A DNA stretch of 64,000 nt. Source: Shewanella abyssi (lineage in GTDB: Bacteria > Pseudomonadota > Gammaproteobacteria > Enterobacterales > Shewanellaceae). Below, piece after piece: positions 27,162-34,431 of the stretch. A program made the position numbers and the translations under genes. Positions within the stretch are counted from its first letter, which is position 1. Each line of letters begins with the position of its first letter. Location of the stretch: the NCBI RefSeq assembly GCF_023284025.1, contig NZ_JAKIKR010000003.1, positions 103,867-167,866 of the forward strand, written 5' to 3'. The notes below the pieces were generated by a model that did not search any database, was not told where the DNA came from, and saw only the letters and a list, made by a program, of their open reading frames with translations.

Positions 27162-27863
27162 ATGAAGATAAGCCTGCGACTTAACAAGATAGCCACCATG
27201 GTGCACAGTCGCTATGACCATATTTGGGATTGCTGCTGCGACCATGGCTTACTAGGTGCTAAATTATTAGATAAAAATAGCGCTGACACAGTCCACTTTG
27301 TCGATGTGGTGCCCGATTTAATGCAACAGGTGTCAGCCAAGCTTGAACGCTTTTATCCTGCCGTTAACGATGGTGGAAAGCGTTGGCAAGTTCACTGCAT
27401 TGATGTGGCGCTGTTGCCTTTAGCAGAGAAAGAGCAAATCCAGCTAGTCATTATCGCTGGCGTGGGTGGTGAGCTGTTAATTGAACTAGTACAAGCGATA
27501 CTGGCAAAGCATCCGCAGCATACACTTGAATTTATCCTTTGCCCTGTGCACCACATCTTTGAGGTGCGTAAAGCCTTAGCAACACTTAAACTAGGCTTAA
27601 TCGCCGAACAGCTTATTGAAGAGAACCAGCGCTTTTACGAAGTGCTACATGTATCGACTCAATCCCAAAGAGTGGTTACGTTAGTTGGTGATGAAATGTG
27701 GGATTTAACTCGCCGAATTGATCAACGCTACCTGCAAAAAACCTTAGCTCACTATCAACGTATTCAAGCAGGTTTATTAAAAAAGCTGCATCAAGATGAA
27801 GTCCTAAATAGTGAGATGGCGCAGATAATAAAAAGCTATCAAGCGCTACGGTCTCAAAACTGA
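27162..27863 (+). CDS. trmK: tRNA (adenine-22-N1)-methyltransferase, TrmK family
   Basis: 233 aa from the ATG at 27162, which begins with the family-like ISLRLNKIATMV; an ATG at 27123 adds 13 residues and cannot be excluded. SAM-binding segment WDCCCDHGLLGAKLL (DxGxDHxxL-type) and the family motif IIAGVGGELLIELV and FILCPVHHIFEVRKAL. TrmK methylates A22 in the D-loop of certain tRNAs (Ser, Tyr); the family is best studied in Bacillus. The C-terminal helical part carries the coiled-coil seen in TrmK. Confidence 0.85.
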   Translation: MKISLRLNKIATMVHSRYDHIWDCCCDHGLLGAKLLDKNSADTVHFVDVVPDLMQQVSAKLERFYPAVNDGGKRWQVHCIDVALLPLAEKEQIQLVIIAGVGGELLIELVQAILAKHPQHTLEFILCPVHHIFEVRKALATLKLGLIAEQLIEENQRFYEVLHVSTQSQRVVTLVGDEMWDLTRRIDQRYLQKTLAHYQRIQAGLLKKLHQDEVLNSEMAQIIKSYQALRSQN

Positions 27864-28029
27864 AACGACTTGATATGACACTAAAGATTACAGTCATCGT
27901 TTATCGGGGTATCATCTGCACTCTTTTGCAAAAATAAGATTCAAAAACACAGTAACCAGTCCATTTTAACAATTACCGATTACCGAACATTAATACGATT
28001 GGTATTAGCAACCTAACTCAAAGTGATCT

Positions 28030-28545
28030 ATGCAGCTATTAAAATCCACCATTCACCCTGAACTTTCATCTCTTGAGGGTAAGCGATTTCATCGCCAAGC
28101 CGCGCGCGGTATTATTCTTGATGGCGACAATATCTTAATGCTATACACAGAGCGTTATCATGATTACAGCATACCGGGCGGCGGCGTTGATGAGGGTGAA
28201 GATCTTCGCCAAGGGCTAGTCAGAGAGCTCGAAGAGGAAACGGGTGCACAGCATATCGATATCTTAACTGAATTCGGCTGCTATGAAGAGTTCAGGCCTT
28301 GGTACAAGGATGGCTTTGATTTAGTGCATATGGAGTCCTATTGCTATGTTTGCACCATTCATCCAGAACTAGGCGAAACTCGACTTGAGGAACATGAGAT
28401 CCAAAACGGCATGCGCCCTCTGTGGATTAATATTCATCAAGCCATTGCTCACAATGAGCATACGATAGCTAACAGTCCTAAAAAAGGCATGTCGATAGAG
28501 CGTGAAACATACCTGCTTAAGCTTATCGTTAAAGAGCTTTTATAG
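28030..28545 (+). CDS. Nudix hydrolase
   Basis: 171 aa. A complete Nudix box occupies residues ~57-79: GGVDEGEDLRQGLVRELEEE then TGA, matching GX5EX7REUXEEXGU. It should hydrolyse a nucleoside diphosphate linked to another moiety, Mg2+-dependent; the specific substrate cannot be told. An AATAC-GATTG-GTATT palindrome lies 25-40 bp upstream of the start in the promoter region. Single gene. Confidence 0.88.
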   Translation: MQLLKSTIHPELSSLEGKRFHRQAARGIILDGDNILMLYTERYHDYSIPGGGVDEGEDLRQGLVRELEEETGAQHIDILTEFGCYEEFRPWYKDGFDLVHMESYCYVCTIHPELGETRLEEHEIQNGMRPLWINIHQAIAHNEHTIANSPKKGMSIERETYLLKLIVKELL

Positions 28546-28586
28546 CCGTTAGGGTTTCAACAGAGCGAACCCTAGCCAAGGCTATT

Positions 28587-28950
28587 GCGACCCTTTAATT
28601 GTAATAGCAAGCTCCAGTCTTTTAATTTCCCGTTGCAGTGCATTGCGATTAACCTCGTTAAACGTCCACATTTTATCGCGACCCTTGAATTGTAATAGCG
28701 AGCTCCAGTCTTTTAATTTCCCGTTGCAGAGCATTGCGATTAACCTCGTTAAACGTCCACATCTTATCGCGACCCTTGAATTGTAATAGCAAGCTCCAGT
28801 CTTTTAATTTCCCGTTGCAGAGCATTGCGATTAACCTCGTTAAACGTCCACATCTTGACGCGACCCTTGAATTGTAATAGCGAGCTCCAGTCTTTTAATT
28901 TCCCGTTGCAGAGCATTGCGATTAACCTCGTTAAACGTCCACATCTTGAC
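28587..28950 (-). repeat. 4 x 91-bp tandem array at the 3' end of the DUF6768 gene
   Basis: Four head-to-tail copies of exactly 91 bp (28587-28677, 28678-28768, 28769-28859, 28860-28950) that differ by only a few substitutions. The unit is the end of the DUF6768 coding sequence on the minus strand (KMWTFNEVNRNALQREIKRL, then ELAITIQGS). Because 91 is not divisible by three, each copy shifts frame, so only the copy nearest the gene is translated in frame. The outermost copy reads ...GSQ-stop and probably preserves the original C-terminus. Confidence 0.95.
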
Positions 28951-29223
28951 CGCAATCTGCATCATACTGCTTAGCAACAAGGTCACTCCCCAACGGATAA
29001 GCTCATGCACGCTTTCAACCACAAAAAAGAATTGATAGCCTGACCACAGCATTAAGCCACTTAATAGCACCGCAATAATACTCATCAGTACCATCCAACC
29101 GCCTAGCCGTCCCTTATAGGCGTCGCCTAACATGCTAAATAAAGAGGCATCAGGCCTTTGATTTTGTCTAAGTTCCTGTTGCTCTCTCGCGAGTTCTTCA
29201 CGGATTTTTTTATCAATATCCAT
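28840..29223 (-). CDS. DUF6768 membrane protein with altered C-terminus (putative anti-sigma)
   Basis: 127 aa. A charged N-terminal tail (MDIDKKIREELAREQQELR) is followed by two membrane helices (~45-65, ~75-93) and the conserved end MWTFNEVNRNALQREIKRLE. It matches the DUF6768 family, whose members sit beside ECF sigma factors. It starts one base before the sigma gene stop (AGGAGA inside the sigma gene serves as its ribosome site), so the two are coupled. A membrane protein coupled this way is a candidate anti-sigma factor; that is inference. The last six residues (RQDVDV) come from reading out of frame into the 91-bp array. Confidence 0.8.
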   Translation of the reverse strand: MDIDKKIREELAREQQELRQNQRPDASLFSMLGDAYKGRLGGWMVLMSIIAVLLSGLMLWSGYQFFFVVESVHELIRWGVTLLLSSMMQIAVKMWTFNEVNRNALQREIKRLELAITIQGSRQDVDV

Positions 29224-29224
29224 A

Positions 29225-29752
29225 CTATTTCTCCTGTTCTAAATACTGTTTAAACAACTTTCTTGCTCTAAATAAACGCGACTTAACAGTGCCTTCGGGG
29301 ATCTCTAAAATTTTTGAAATTTTCGCTATACTAAATTGCTCCAAATAGAACAGATATAACACCTGTCCTTCTATAGGGGGGAGCATAATTAACACCTGTT
29401 GAAGATCCTTTGTTTCATCGCCATGTTCAGCCTCAACAATCTCGCACTCATTAGCCTTTAAATCATCTAAGCTTTGGTAACGGTTTTGGGTCTTTAAATG
29501 GTCCAACACTTGCCAACGTACCAGCTTAAACACCCATGCATTAATGGTGGCAGGATCTTCAAGCTTATAAATGGTTTTGGATAGCTTTAACAAAGCATCT
29601 TGAACTGCATCCTGTGCCAAATTCATATCACCCGCTATTTTGATAGCAAACCCTATCGCACGAGGATAAAAATGCTGACATAACGCCGAGAACGCTTTCT
29701 TACTCCCAGCTTGAGCTTCCATTACCCACAACTCAACTTGCGCTTGCTGCAT
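29225..29752 (-). CDS. ECF-type RNA polymerase sigma factor
   Basis: 175 aa. Region 2 (residues ~20-90): FYPRAIGFAIKIAGDMNLAQ, DAVQDALLKL, WVFKLVRWQVLDHLK. Region 4 (~120-170): LPPIEGQVLYLFYLEQFSIA with the helix-turn-helix KISKILEIPEGTVKSRLFRARKL. Regions 1 and 3 are absent, as in the ECF subfamily. It directs polymerase to a small regulon whose signal is unknown. Immediately followed by, and coupled to, the membrane DUF6768 gene. No matching auto-promoter motif could be picked out upstream by eye. Confidence 0.92.
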   Translation of the reverse strand: MQQAQVELWVMEAQAGSKKAFSALCQHFYPRAIGFAIKIAGDMNLAQDAVQDALLKLSKTIYKLEDPATINAWVFKLVRWQVLDHLKTQNRYQSLDDLKANECEIVEAEHGDETKDLQQVLIMLPPIEGQVLYLFYLEQFSIAKISKILEIPEGTVKSRLFRARKLFKQYLEQEK

Positions 29753-29827
29753 AAGTTCGGTGTCACTCCATCTATCATTTAGTATAAAGACGACAGGTAT
29801 TTAGAAAAGGTTCATTTAAAAACAAAA

Positions 29828-29847
29828 AAGGGAGCAAAAGCTCCCTT
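29828..29847 (-). terminator. Rho-independent terminator of gltS
   Basis: Stem AAGGGAGC / GCTCCCTT with a 4-base AAAA loop, followed on the minus strand by TTTTTTGTTTTT. It lies 17 bp after the gltS stop. Confidence 0.88.
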
Positions 29848-29863
29848 ATCGCGTAACACCAAG

Positions 29864-31093
29864 TTAGAAATAGACAAACAGATTAATAATCATTGCGTTG
29901 ATTATGTCGATAAAGAAACCACAGACTAACGGCACAATAATAAATGCTCTGTGGGCTGCACCGTACTGTTGGCTTACCGCCGTCATATTTACAATGGCGG
30001 TTGCTGTAGAGCCCAGCGTTACCCCGCCAAAACCGGAACAGATCACTGCCGCTTCATAGTCTTTGCCCATAAAACGAAATACGACAAATATGGTAAATAC
30101 CACAGAAAGGAACACTTGCAACGCCATAATCACCGATATGTATAATAAACTGCCTTCAAGCTCCCAGATTTTTAGACTCATCAACGCCATGGTTAAAAAC
30201 ATACCAAGGCAAATATCTTGGATTAAAGATAAACCACGTGAAGCATCTTCAATGTAGGTTCGGTCTTTTTGCTTACGTCGATTCAATATTGCGCGACCTA
30301 CATTGCCAATAATTATCCCGGCAAGTAAACACGCGACAAACATCGGCAGTTTAAGTCCGGCTTCCTGCATCGCAAGATCGATGAAATAACCGATAATCAG
30401 GGTCACGTTAAGCCAGAGCCAAGCACGCAATACGCCAAAGTAATCCACCTTCATATGTGCAGTGTTACTTTGGTGGCTCGCACCAATATCGAGATCTTCG
30501 TTATTGTTGGCTTTAATTTGGTGACGCTTCATTAAATAAGCGGCAATTGGCCCACCAATAACACAAGCTGAAATAAGCCCTAGAGTATTTGATGCTATCC
30601 CTAGCTCACTTGCGTTAACAATGCCTAGCTCTTCAACAAAAGTGGGCGTCCAAGCCATTGCGGTACCGACACCACCGATGAGCGCGATAGAACCTGACAT
30701 CAAGCCCGCTTTGGGATCTAAACCAAACAGCGTGGCGACCGTAACGCCAGTAAAGTTCTGCAGAAAGATAAATACACTCGCGAGTGCTATTAAGATGAGT
30801 AGCGGTTTACCGCCCTTTAACAGCGTGGCTAAATCCGCTTTCAAGCCAATGCCGGCAAAAAAGTAGAGCAATAAGGTATCTCTAACCGCTAGGTTAAATT
30901 CAATTTGAATATCAAACGCGTAATACAAAACACCAACCGCTGTCGCACATGCAAAGCCTCCCACAACAGGCTCAGGAATACTGTATTTACGTAATAACTC
31001 ATAACGAGAGATAATTGCCTTACCAATAAACAAGGCAATAATGGCCAATGTAAAAGACACAAAATCTTTTATTTCAACTAATTGTGCTTCCAT
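29864..31093 (-). CDS. gltS: Sodium/glutamate symporter, GltS family
   Basis: 409 aa inner-membrane protein with ten or more helices. GltS hallmarks: YSIPEPVVGGFACA, LLYFFAGIGLKADL, the Gly-rich LIGGVGTAMAWTP, GIASNTLGLISACVIGGPIA and FGGVTLGSTATAIVNM. It imports glutamate with Na+. The start is the ATG at 31093, preceded by GGAGGGG nine bases upstream; an in-frame ATG at 31111 overlaps that ribosome site and is rejected. A central hydrophilic loop carries charged residues (KANNNEDLD). Single gene with its own terminator. Confidence 0.9.
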   Translation of the reverse strand: MEAQLVEIKDFVSFTLAIIALFIGKAIISRYELLRKYSIPEPVVGGFACATAVGVLYYAFDIQIEFNLAVRDTLLLYFFAGIGLKADLATLLKGGKPLLILIALASVFIFLQNFTGVTVATLFGLDPKAGLMSGSIALIGGVGTAMAWTPTFVEELGIVNASELGIASNTLGLISACVIGGPIAAYLMKRHQIKANNNEDLDIGASHQSNTAHMKVDYFGVLRAWLWLNVTLIIGYFIDLAMQEAGLKLPMFVACLLAGIIIGNVGRAILNRRKQKDRTYIEDASRGLSLIQDICLGMFLTMALMSLKIWELEGSLLYISVIMALQVFLSVVFTIFVVFRFMGKDYEAAVICSGFGGVTLGSTATAIVNMTAVSQQYGAAHRAFIIVPLVCGFFIDIINAMIINLFVYF

Positions 31094-31336
31094 AAAACAG
31101 ATCCCCTCCAAACAGAGATGCCAAATTCAGCATCTCGATAAATCAACGTACTTAGTCGATAACAAGTCTCAGCATAGGACAACAAAAAAAATGGCGCTTA
31201 ATATTCAACCTAACAGGTTTCAATTTGATAACAATAGCGATTTTCAGAGTGTTCGCTCTGCTGATAACTGGAAATGCTAGTAGACTGGAGTCAATTACAC
31301 TTGTTTCTAACGTAAATATAAAAAATAGCCATAAAA

Positions 31337-31356
31337 AAACGGCCTAGCGGCCGTTT
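31337..31356 (-). terminator. Rho-independent terminator of the DUF4136 gene
   Basis: Stem AACGGCC / GGCCGTT with loop TAGC, followed on the minus strand by TTTTTTTAT. Confidence 0.85.
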
Positions 31357-31369
31357 GTTTCTGAGTCTT

Positions 31370-31942
31370 TTATTTTTCAGGTTTCGGGGGGTAGTTTTGC
31401 AATAATGCACTAATGGCGGCATTAACAACTTCCACTCTCTCTTCTGGAGTATCTTTATCGCGTACAGTATCTGCCACTGAACCGCGCCACATCAACTTAG
31501 CCGACTTAGCATCAACCAAGTCCACAATAAGTGTTCCAACTTCATATTCGCGAACAGTCGTTTGAGTGTGACCCATCCCCATCCCCATTCCGCCTCTGCT
31601 CCAGCCGGCACCATAATAATAGGGGTTATAACCATAGTTAGTATTGAACGAATCGACATTGATCTTCTTGTCGACTTTAGTGAGGTAGTTCACCAGTACA
31701 TCCGCTTTATCTGCGCTAACCATACTCAGCCCTTTAAGCTGCAGTTGAGCATCTACCGCCGCACGTATGCGTTGATCCATTAAGCCATCAAGATGATATG
31801 CAGCATTGGGCGTCTTTTTCTCTACCCAAGCATAGGTTTTAACATCTGTAAAATTTACGCTAGGATCATAGTCAGAGCTGGTTTTAAGTGAGCTACAAGC
31901 ACTAAGCGCTAATGCAGCGATAATGACCAATATCTTATTCAT
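31370..31942 (-). CDS. DUF4136 lipoprotein
   Basis: 190 aa from the ATG at 31942. Lipoprotein signal with lipobox LSAC at residues ~13-16. The body matches DUF4136: TDVKTYAWVEKK, LMDQRIRAAVDAQLQLKGL, DKADVLVNYLTKVDKK, a Tyr/Gly-rich insertion (YGYNPYYYGAGWSRGG), VGTLIVDLVDAKSAKLMWRG and EERVEVVNAAISALLQNYPP. An envelope lipoprotein of unknown function. It faces away from the Fur-controlled small membrane gene, sharing an upstream region with it. Confidence 0.87.
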   Translation of the reverse strand: MNKILVIIAALALSACSSLKTSSDYDPSVNFTDVKTYAWVEKKTPNAAYHLDGLMDQRIRAAVDAQLQLKGLSMVSADKADVLVNYLTKVDKKINVDSFNTNYGYNPYYYGAGWSRGGMGMGMGHTQTTVREYEVGTLIVDLVDAKSAKLMWRGSVADTVRDKDTPEERVEVVNAAISALLQNYPPKPEK

Positions 31943-32070
31943 GTTATCTCCATCCACGTCTAACGACGTTCGACACTGTTTTAACAAAGCTTACATAGCA
32001 ATCTATTAATCTACAACTCAATTTTTAAAAATACTCCCCCTGTTCAGCTTGACTTAAGTAATCAAGTTAA

Positions 32071-32085
32071 TGATAATGATTATCA
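32071..32085 (+). promoter_or_regulatory. Perfect Fur box
   Basis: TGATAAT-G-ATTATCA matches the 7-1-7 Fur consensus at every palindrome position. It lies 21 bp upstream of the ATG of the small membrane protein at 32107 and would overlap its promoter or transcript start, giving iron-dependent repression. Confidence 0.9.
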
Positions 32086-32106
32086 ATTACTTTATCGAGT
32101 TCTATT

Positions 32107-32427
32107 ATGCTTTGGTTTATTGCTGCTGTCGCGATTGCGAGTATTATGTTTTTGTTAACCCCAGAAAAAGCTGTTGAACGAGCTGAAAGTACAGCCCCTT
32201 TCCTTGATAAGCTCCGTCAGCATTCAATGTTAATGTTACCCATAACGATATTAACTTGGATGGTAATGGCCATAATAAGCGCTCCAGTTACGCCGTTTGC
32301 AGGAACTGCCATCGGCTTTGTGTTGACGTCATGTGCTGTCGCCTTACCACAGCTTCACAGATACTTAGCCGTCATTGCGAGTTTAACCTTTGGCGCATTG
32401 TTGATAGAACTAGCACTGTATTTATAG
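32107..32427 (+). CDS. Fur-regulated small membrane protein, unknown family
   Basis: 106 aa with three predicted membrane helices (residues 2-17, 42-60, 64-105 containing one or two). A short amphipathic segment (EKAVERAESTAPFLDKLRQH) separates helices 1 and 2. It is not one of the small DUF3325/DUF3649 proteins of iron-uptake operons that I can recognise. The perfect Fur box just upstream ties it to iron starvation. It is followed by a hairpin at 32450-32480, so it appears to be transcribed alone. Confidence 0.75.
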   Translation: MLWFIAAVAIASIMFLLTPEKAVERAESTAPFLDKLRQHSMLMLPITILTWMVMAIISAPVTPFAGTAIGFVLTSCAVALPQLHRYLAVIASLTFGALLIELALYL

Positions 32428-32449
32428 GCAAGAGTAAATAAGTACGCTA

Positions 32450-32480
32450 CCAATAACGAGCTTTTTAAACTCGTTATTGG
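32450..32480 (+). terminator. Hairpin after the Fur-regulated gene
   Basis: Perfect 11-bp stem CCAATAACGAG / CTCGTTATTGG with a 9-base loop, 23 bp after the stop codon. No strong T-run follows. Confidence 0.6.
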
Positions 32481-32558
32481 CTAAGACTCCTTTTACCACT
32501 CCCGCTTCAACGTCATCTTTGTTAAACTAGCACAATCAACAAATCACTAATCATACTT

Positions 32559-32888
32559 ATGAAATCCGATCCTAATGTCTCATTAGTTTATAGCACCGAT
32601 TGTGGCAGAATCTCTGAAGAAAAAGCGCCTAAAAACGCCCCCTTAGGTGATGGTATTGTCAGGATCCATAAAGACAGTAAGGGCCGAAAAGGCAAAGGTG
32701 TTTCTGTCATTAAAGGCCTAGGCCTGCCAGAGAAAGAGCTTAAAGCGCTTGCTCAAAAATTAAAGAAGCAATGCGGTTGTGGCGGCACAGTTAAAGACTT
32801 TTGTGTTGAAGTTCAGACTGATAATAGAGAACAGCTTAAAACCATTATTGAAAAGCTCGGTTACACGGTCAAGCTCGCCGGCGGATAG
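32559..32888 (+). CDS. yciH: SUI1/eIF1-like translation factor YciH
   Basis: 109 aa. SUI1 domain: GDGIVRIHKDSKGRKGKGVS, VIKGLGLPEKELKALAQKLK, then KKQCGCGGTVKD and EVQTDNREQLKTIIEKLGY. YciH is the bacterial homologue of eukaryotic eIF1 and is thought to act in start-codon fidelity or stress translation. It lies 24 bp upstream of yqgE on the same strand, so the three genes yciH-yqgE-ruvX may form one operon. Confidence 0.93.
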   Translation: MKSDPNVSLVYSTDCGRISEEKAPKNAPLGDGIVRIHKDSKGRKGKGVSVIKGLGLPEKELKALAQKLKKQCGCGGTVKDFCVEVQTDNREQLKTIIEKLGYTVKLAGG

Positions 32889-32912
32889 ACGCTATAGTAC
32901 AAAGGACGTTTT

Positions 32913-33473
32913 ATGGATAGCTTACAAAACAATTTACTCATTGCGATGCCTTCATTAAAAGACACTTTTTTCGAGCGCTCACTTATCTATATATGTGAGC
33001 ACGATGAAAAAGGTGCTATGGGGATTATGATTAATAGACCTAGCGGCATAGTGGTTGATGAGTTACTCCAGCAGATGGAGCTAGCAGAAGAGCCCCAACC
33101 GGTGACATCGCTAGGAAAAGAGGTGCTGGTTGGCGGACCGGTAAACCCTGAGCGCGGCTTTGTACTGCATACCAACCAAGACTGTTGGAGCAACAGTGAC
33201 AGTATTACCGATTCACTGATGTTAACCACCTCACAAGATGTACTCAGCTGTTTAGGTTCAGATAAAGCACCCGATAAGTTTCTCATCGCACTGGGTTATG
33301 CTGGTTGGAGCCGAGGGCAGTTAGAGCAAGAACTGGCTGATAATACCTGGTTATCTGTCCCTGCCACACCAGCGCTGTTGTTTGATATAGAACACCAGCA
33401 GCGTTGGCAACAAGCGGCAGAGTCTTTAGGCTTTGATATCTGGCAACTATCTAATTTAGCAGGACATGCTTAA
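32913..33473 (+). CDS. yqgE: YqgE/AlgH family protein
   Basis: 186 aa. The family pattern is clear: [62 protein letters not shown] and [22 protein letters not shown]0301, structure known but biochemical role unsettled; AlgH was named from Pseudomonas alginate regulation. Its stop is 2 bp from the ruvX start, the conserved gammaproteobacterial pairing. Confidence 0.93.
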   Translation: MDSLQNNLLIAMPSLKDTFFERSLIYICEHDEKGAMGIMINRPSGIVVDELLQQMELAEEPQPVTSLGKEVLVGGPVNPERGFVLHTNQDCWSNSDSITDSLMLTTSQDVLSCLGSDKAPDKFLIALGYAGWSRGQLEQELADNTWLSVPATPALLFDIEHQQRWQQAAESLGFDIWQLSNLAGHA

Positions 33474-33475
33474 CT

Positions 33476-33898
33476 ATGAGTTCTCGAACAGTACTGGGGT
33501 TTGATTACGGTACCAAAAGTATCGGTATTGCGATTGGCCAAGAGCTAACAGCAAGCGCACGTCCATTAATGTCAATCAAAGCCATTGACGGTATTCCTAA
33601 GTGGGAAGAGATTGGCAACATCATCACAGAATGGCAACCCGACCTTATTGTCGTAGGCTTGCCACTCAATATGGATGGCACAGAGCAAGAAATCACCCTT
33701 AGAGCAAAGAAATTTGGCAATCGGCTAAATGGTCGTTTTGGTATAAAAGTTGTAAATCAAGACGAGCGATTAACCACGGCTGATGCCAAAGCAAGACTGT
33801 TTGAAATGGGCGGTTATAAAGCGTTAACCAAGGGACAGGTCGATGCGATGTCTGCAGTGCTCATTATCGAAAGTTACTTTGAAAACCAGTATGGCTAG
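33476..33898 (+). CDS. ruvX: RuvX/YqgF RNase H-fold nuclease
   Basis: 140 aa. RNase H-like fold: [14 protein letters not shown] (first catalytic Asp), [33 protein letters not shown] and [15 protein letters not shown] (last Asp). Annotated as a putative Holliday-junction resolvase and shown in E. coli to process the 5' end of pre-16S rRNA. Cytosolic. Last gene of yciH-yqgE-ruvX and followed by a strong terminator. Confidence 0.93.
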   Translation: MSSRTVLGFDYGTKSIGIAIGQELTASARPLMSIKAIDGIPKWEEIGNIITEWQPDLIVVGLPLNMDGTEQEITLRAKKFGNRLNGRFGIKVVNQDERLTTADAKARLFEMGGYKALTKGQVDAMSAVLIIESYFENQYG

Positions 33899-33914
33899 CC
33901 GTTAACCGAAAAGC

Positions 33915-33941
33915 AAAAAGCAGCTAATAAGCTGCTTTTTT
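33915..33941 (+). terminator. Rho-independent terminator of ruvX
   Basis: Stem AAAAAGCAGC / GCTGCTTTTT with a 6-base loop and a T6 run, 17 bp after the ruvX stop. Confidence 0.9.
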
Positions 33942-33974
33942 CACGGCAGAACCGTTATAAAGAAGAGCTGCGGG

Positions 33975-34202
33975 TTAGCCTTTTGAGTCTCTCTCTCGCT
34001 CTTCCTCTTTCCTTCTCTCCTCTTCCTCAAGTTGCTTCATCAGTAGCTCAAGTTGCTGTTTTTCCAACTCCGCATTTTGTGCTGTGATACTCTCCCAATC
34101 AGGCTCTCCTTCCAGATATTTTAAGCCTGAGTTTGCATTAAAAGACAGCGCTAACAGTCCTGAGGCGCAGAGTATAAGACCGACCAATGTGATATTTTTC
34201 AT
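33975..34202 (-). CDS. Small envelope protein with coiled-coil tail
   Basis: 75 aa from the ATG at 34202, which has AGGGAAG seven bases upstream; the longer frame to 34265 has no such site. An N-terminal hydrophobic helix (VGLILCASGLLALSF) acts as a signal or anchor, followed by a strongly charged Glu/Gln/Arg helix (LEKQQLELLMKQLEEEERRK) likely to form a coiled coil. Family not recognised. Confidence 0.65.
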   Translation of the reverse strand: MKNITLVGLILCASGLLALSFNANSGLKYLEGEPDWESITAQNAELEKQQLELLMKQLEEEERRKEEERERDSKG

Positions 34203-34383
34203 CGTTACTTCCCTGTAGTTTAGAGTGACATCTGGGCACTCTCTTATGCAGATTTGCCCAATCAATATATCAGGCTTTACTTAACCCACAAGTAGTTGAT
34301 TCATTTTTAAACAGGACATATATTCAAGATCAATCGACCACCATTAAGTCATTACGAGATAACGATGATGAATATCCATAAAA

Positions 34384-34413
34384 AATGCCGAGATAGTTAA
34401 CTACCTCGGCATT
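34384..34413 (-). terminator. Rho-independent terminator of the S9 peptidase gene
   Basis: Stem AATGCCGAG / CTCGGCATT closed over an inner TAGTTAACTA palindrome, followed on the minus strand by TTTTTTAT. Confidence 0.88.
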
Positions 34414-34431
34414 ATTATTCACGCTTATTCA

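Noticed and set aside
28587..28950. CRISPR-like array
   Set aside because: The 91-bp units are contiguous with no spacers and derive from a coding sequence.
28764..28955. 63-codon minus-strand frame in the tandem array
   Set aside because: Arises only because the 91-bp units shift frame; it repeats the DUF6768 end and is not an independent gene.
32040..32058. Fourth copy of the response-regulator operator (TGTTCA-GCTTG-ACTTAA)
   Set aside because: Only one half site fits; the second hexamer deviates at most positions, and the nearby gene already has a Fur box.
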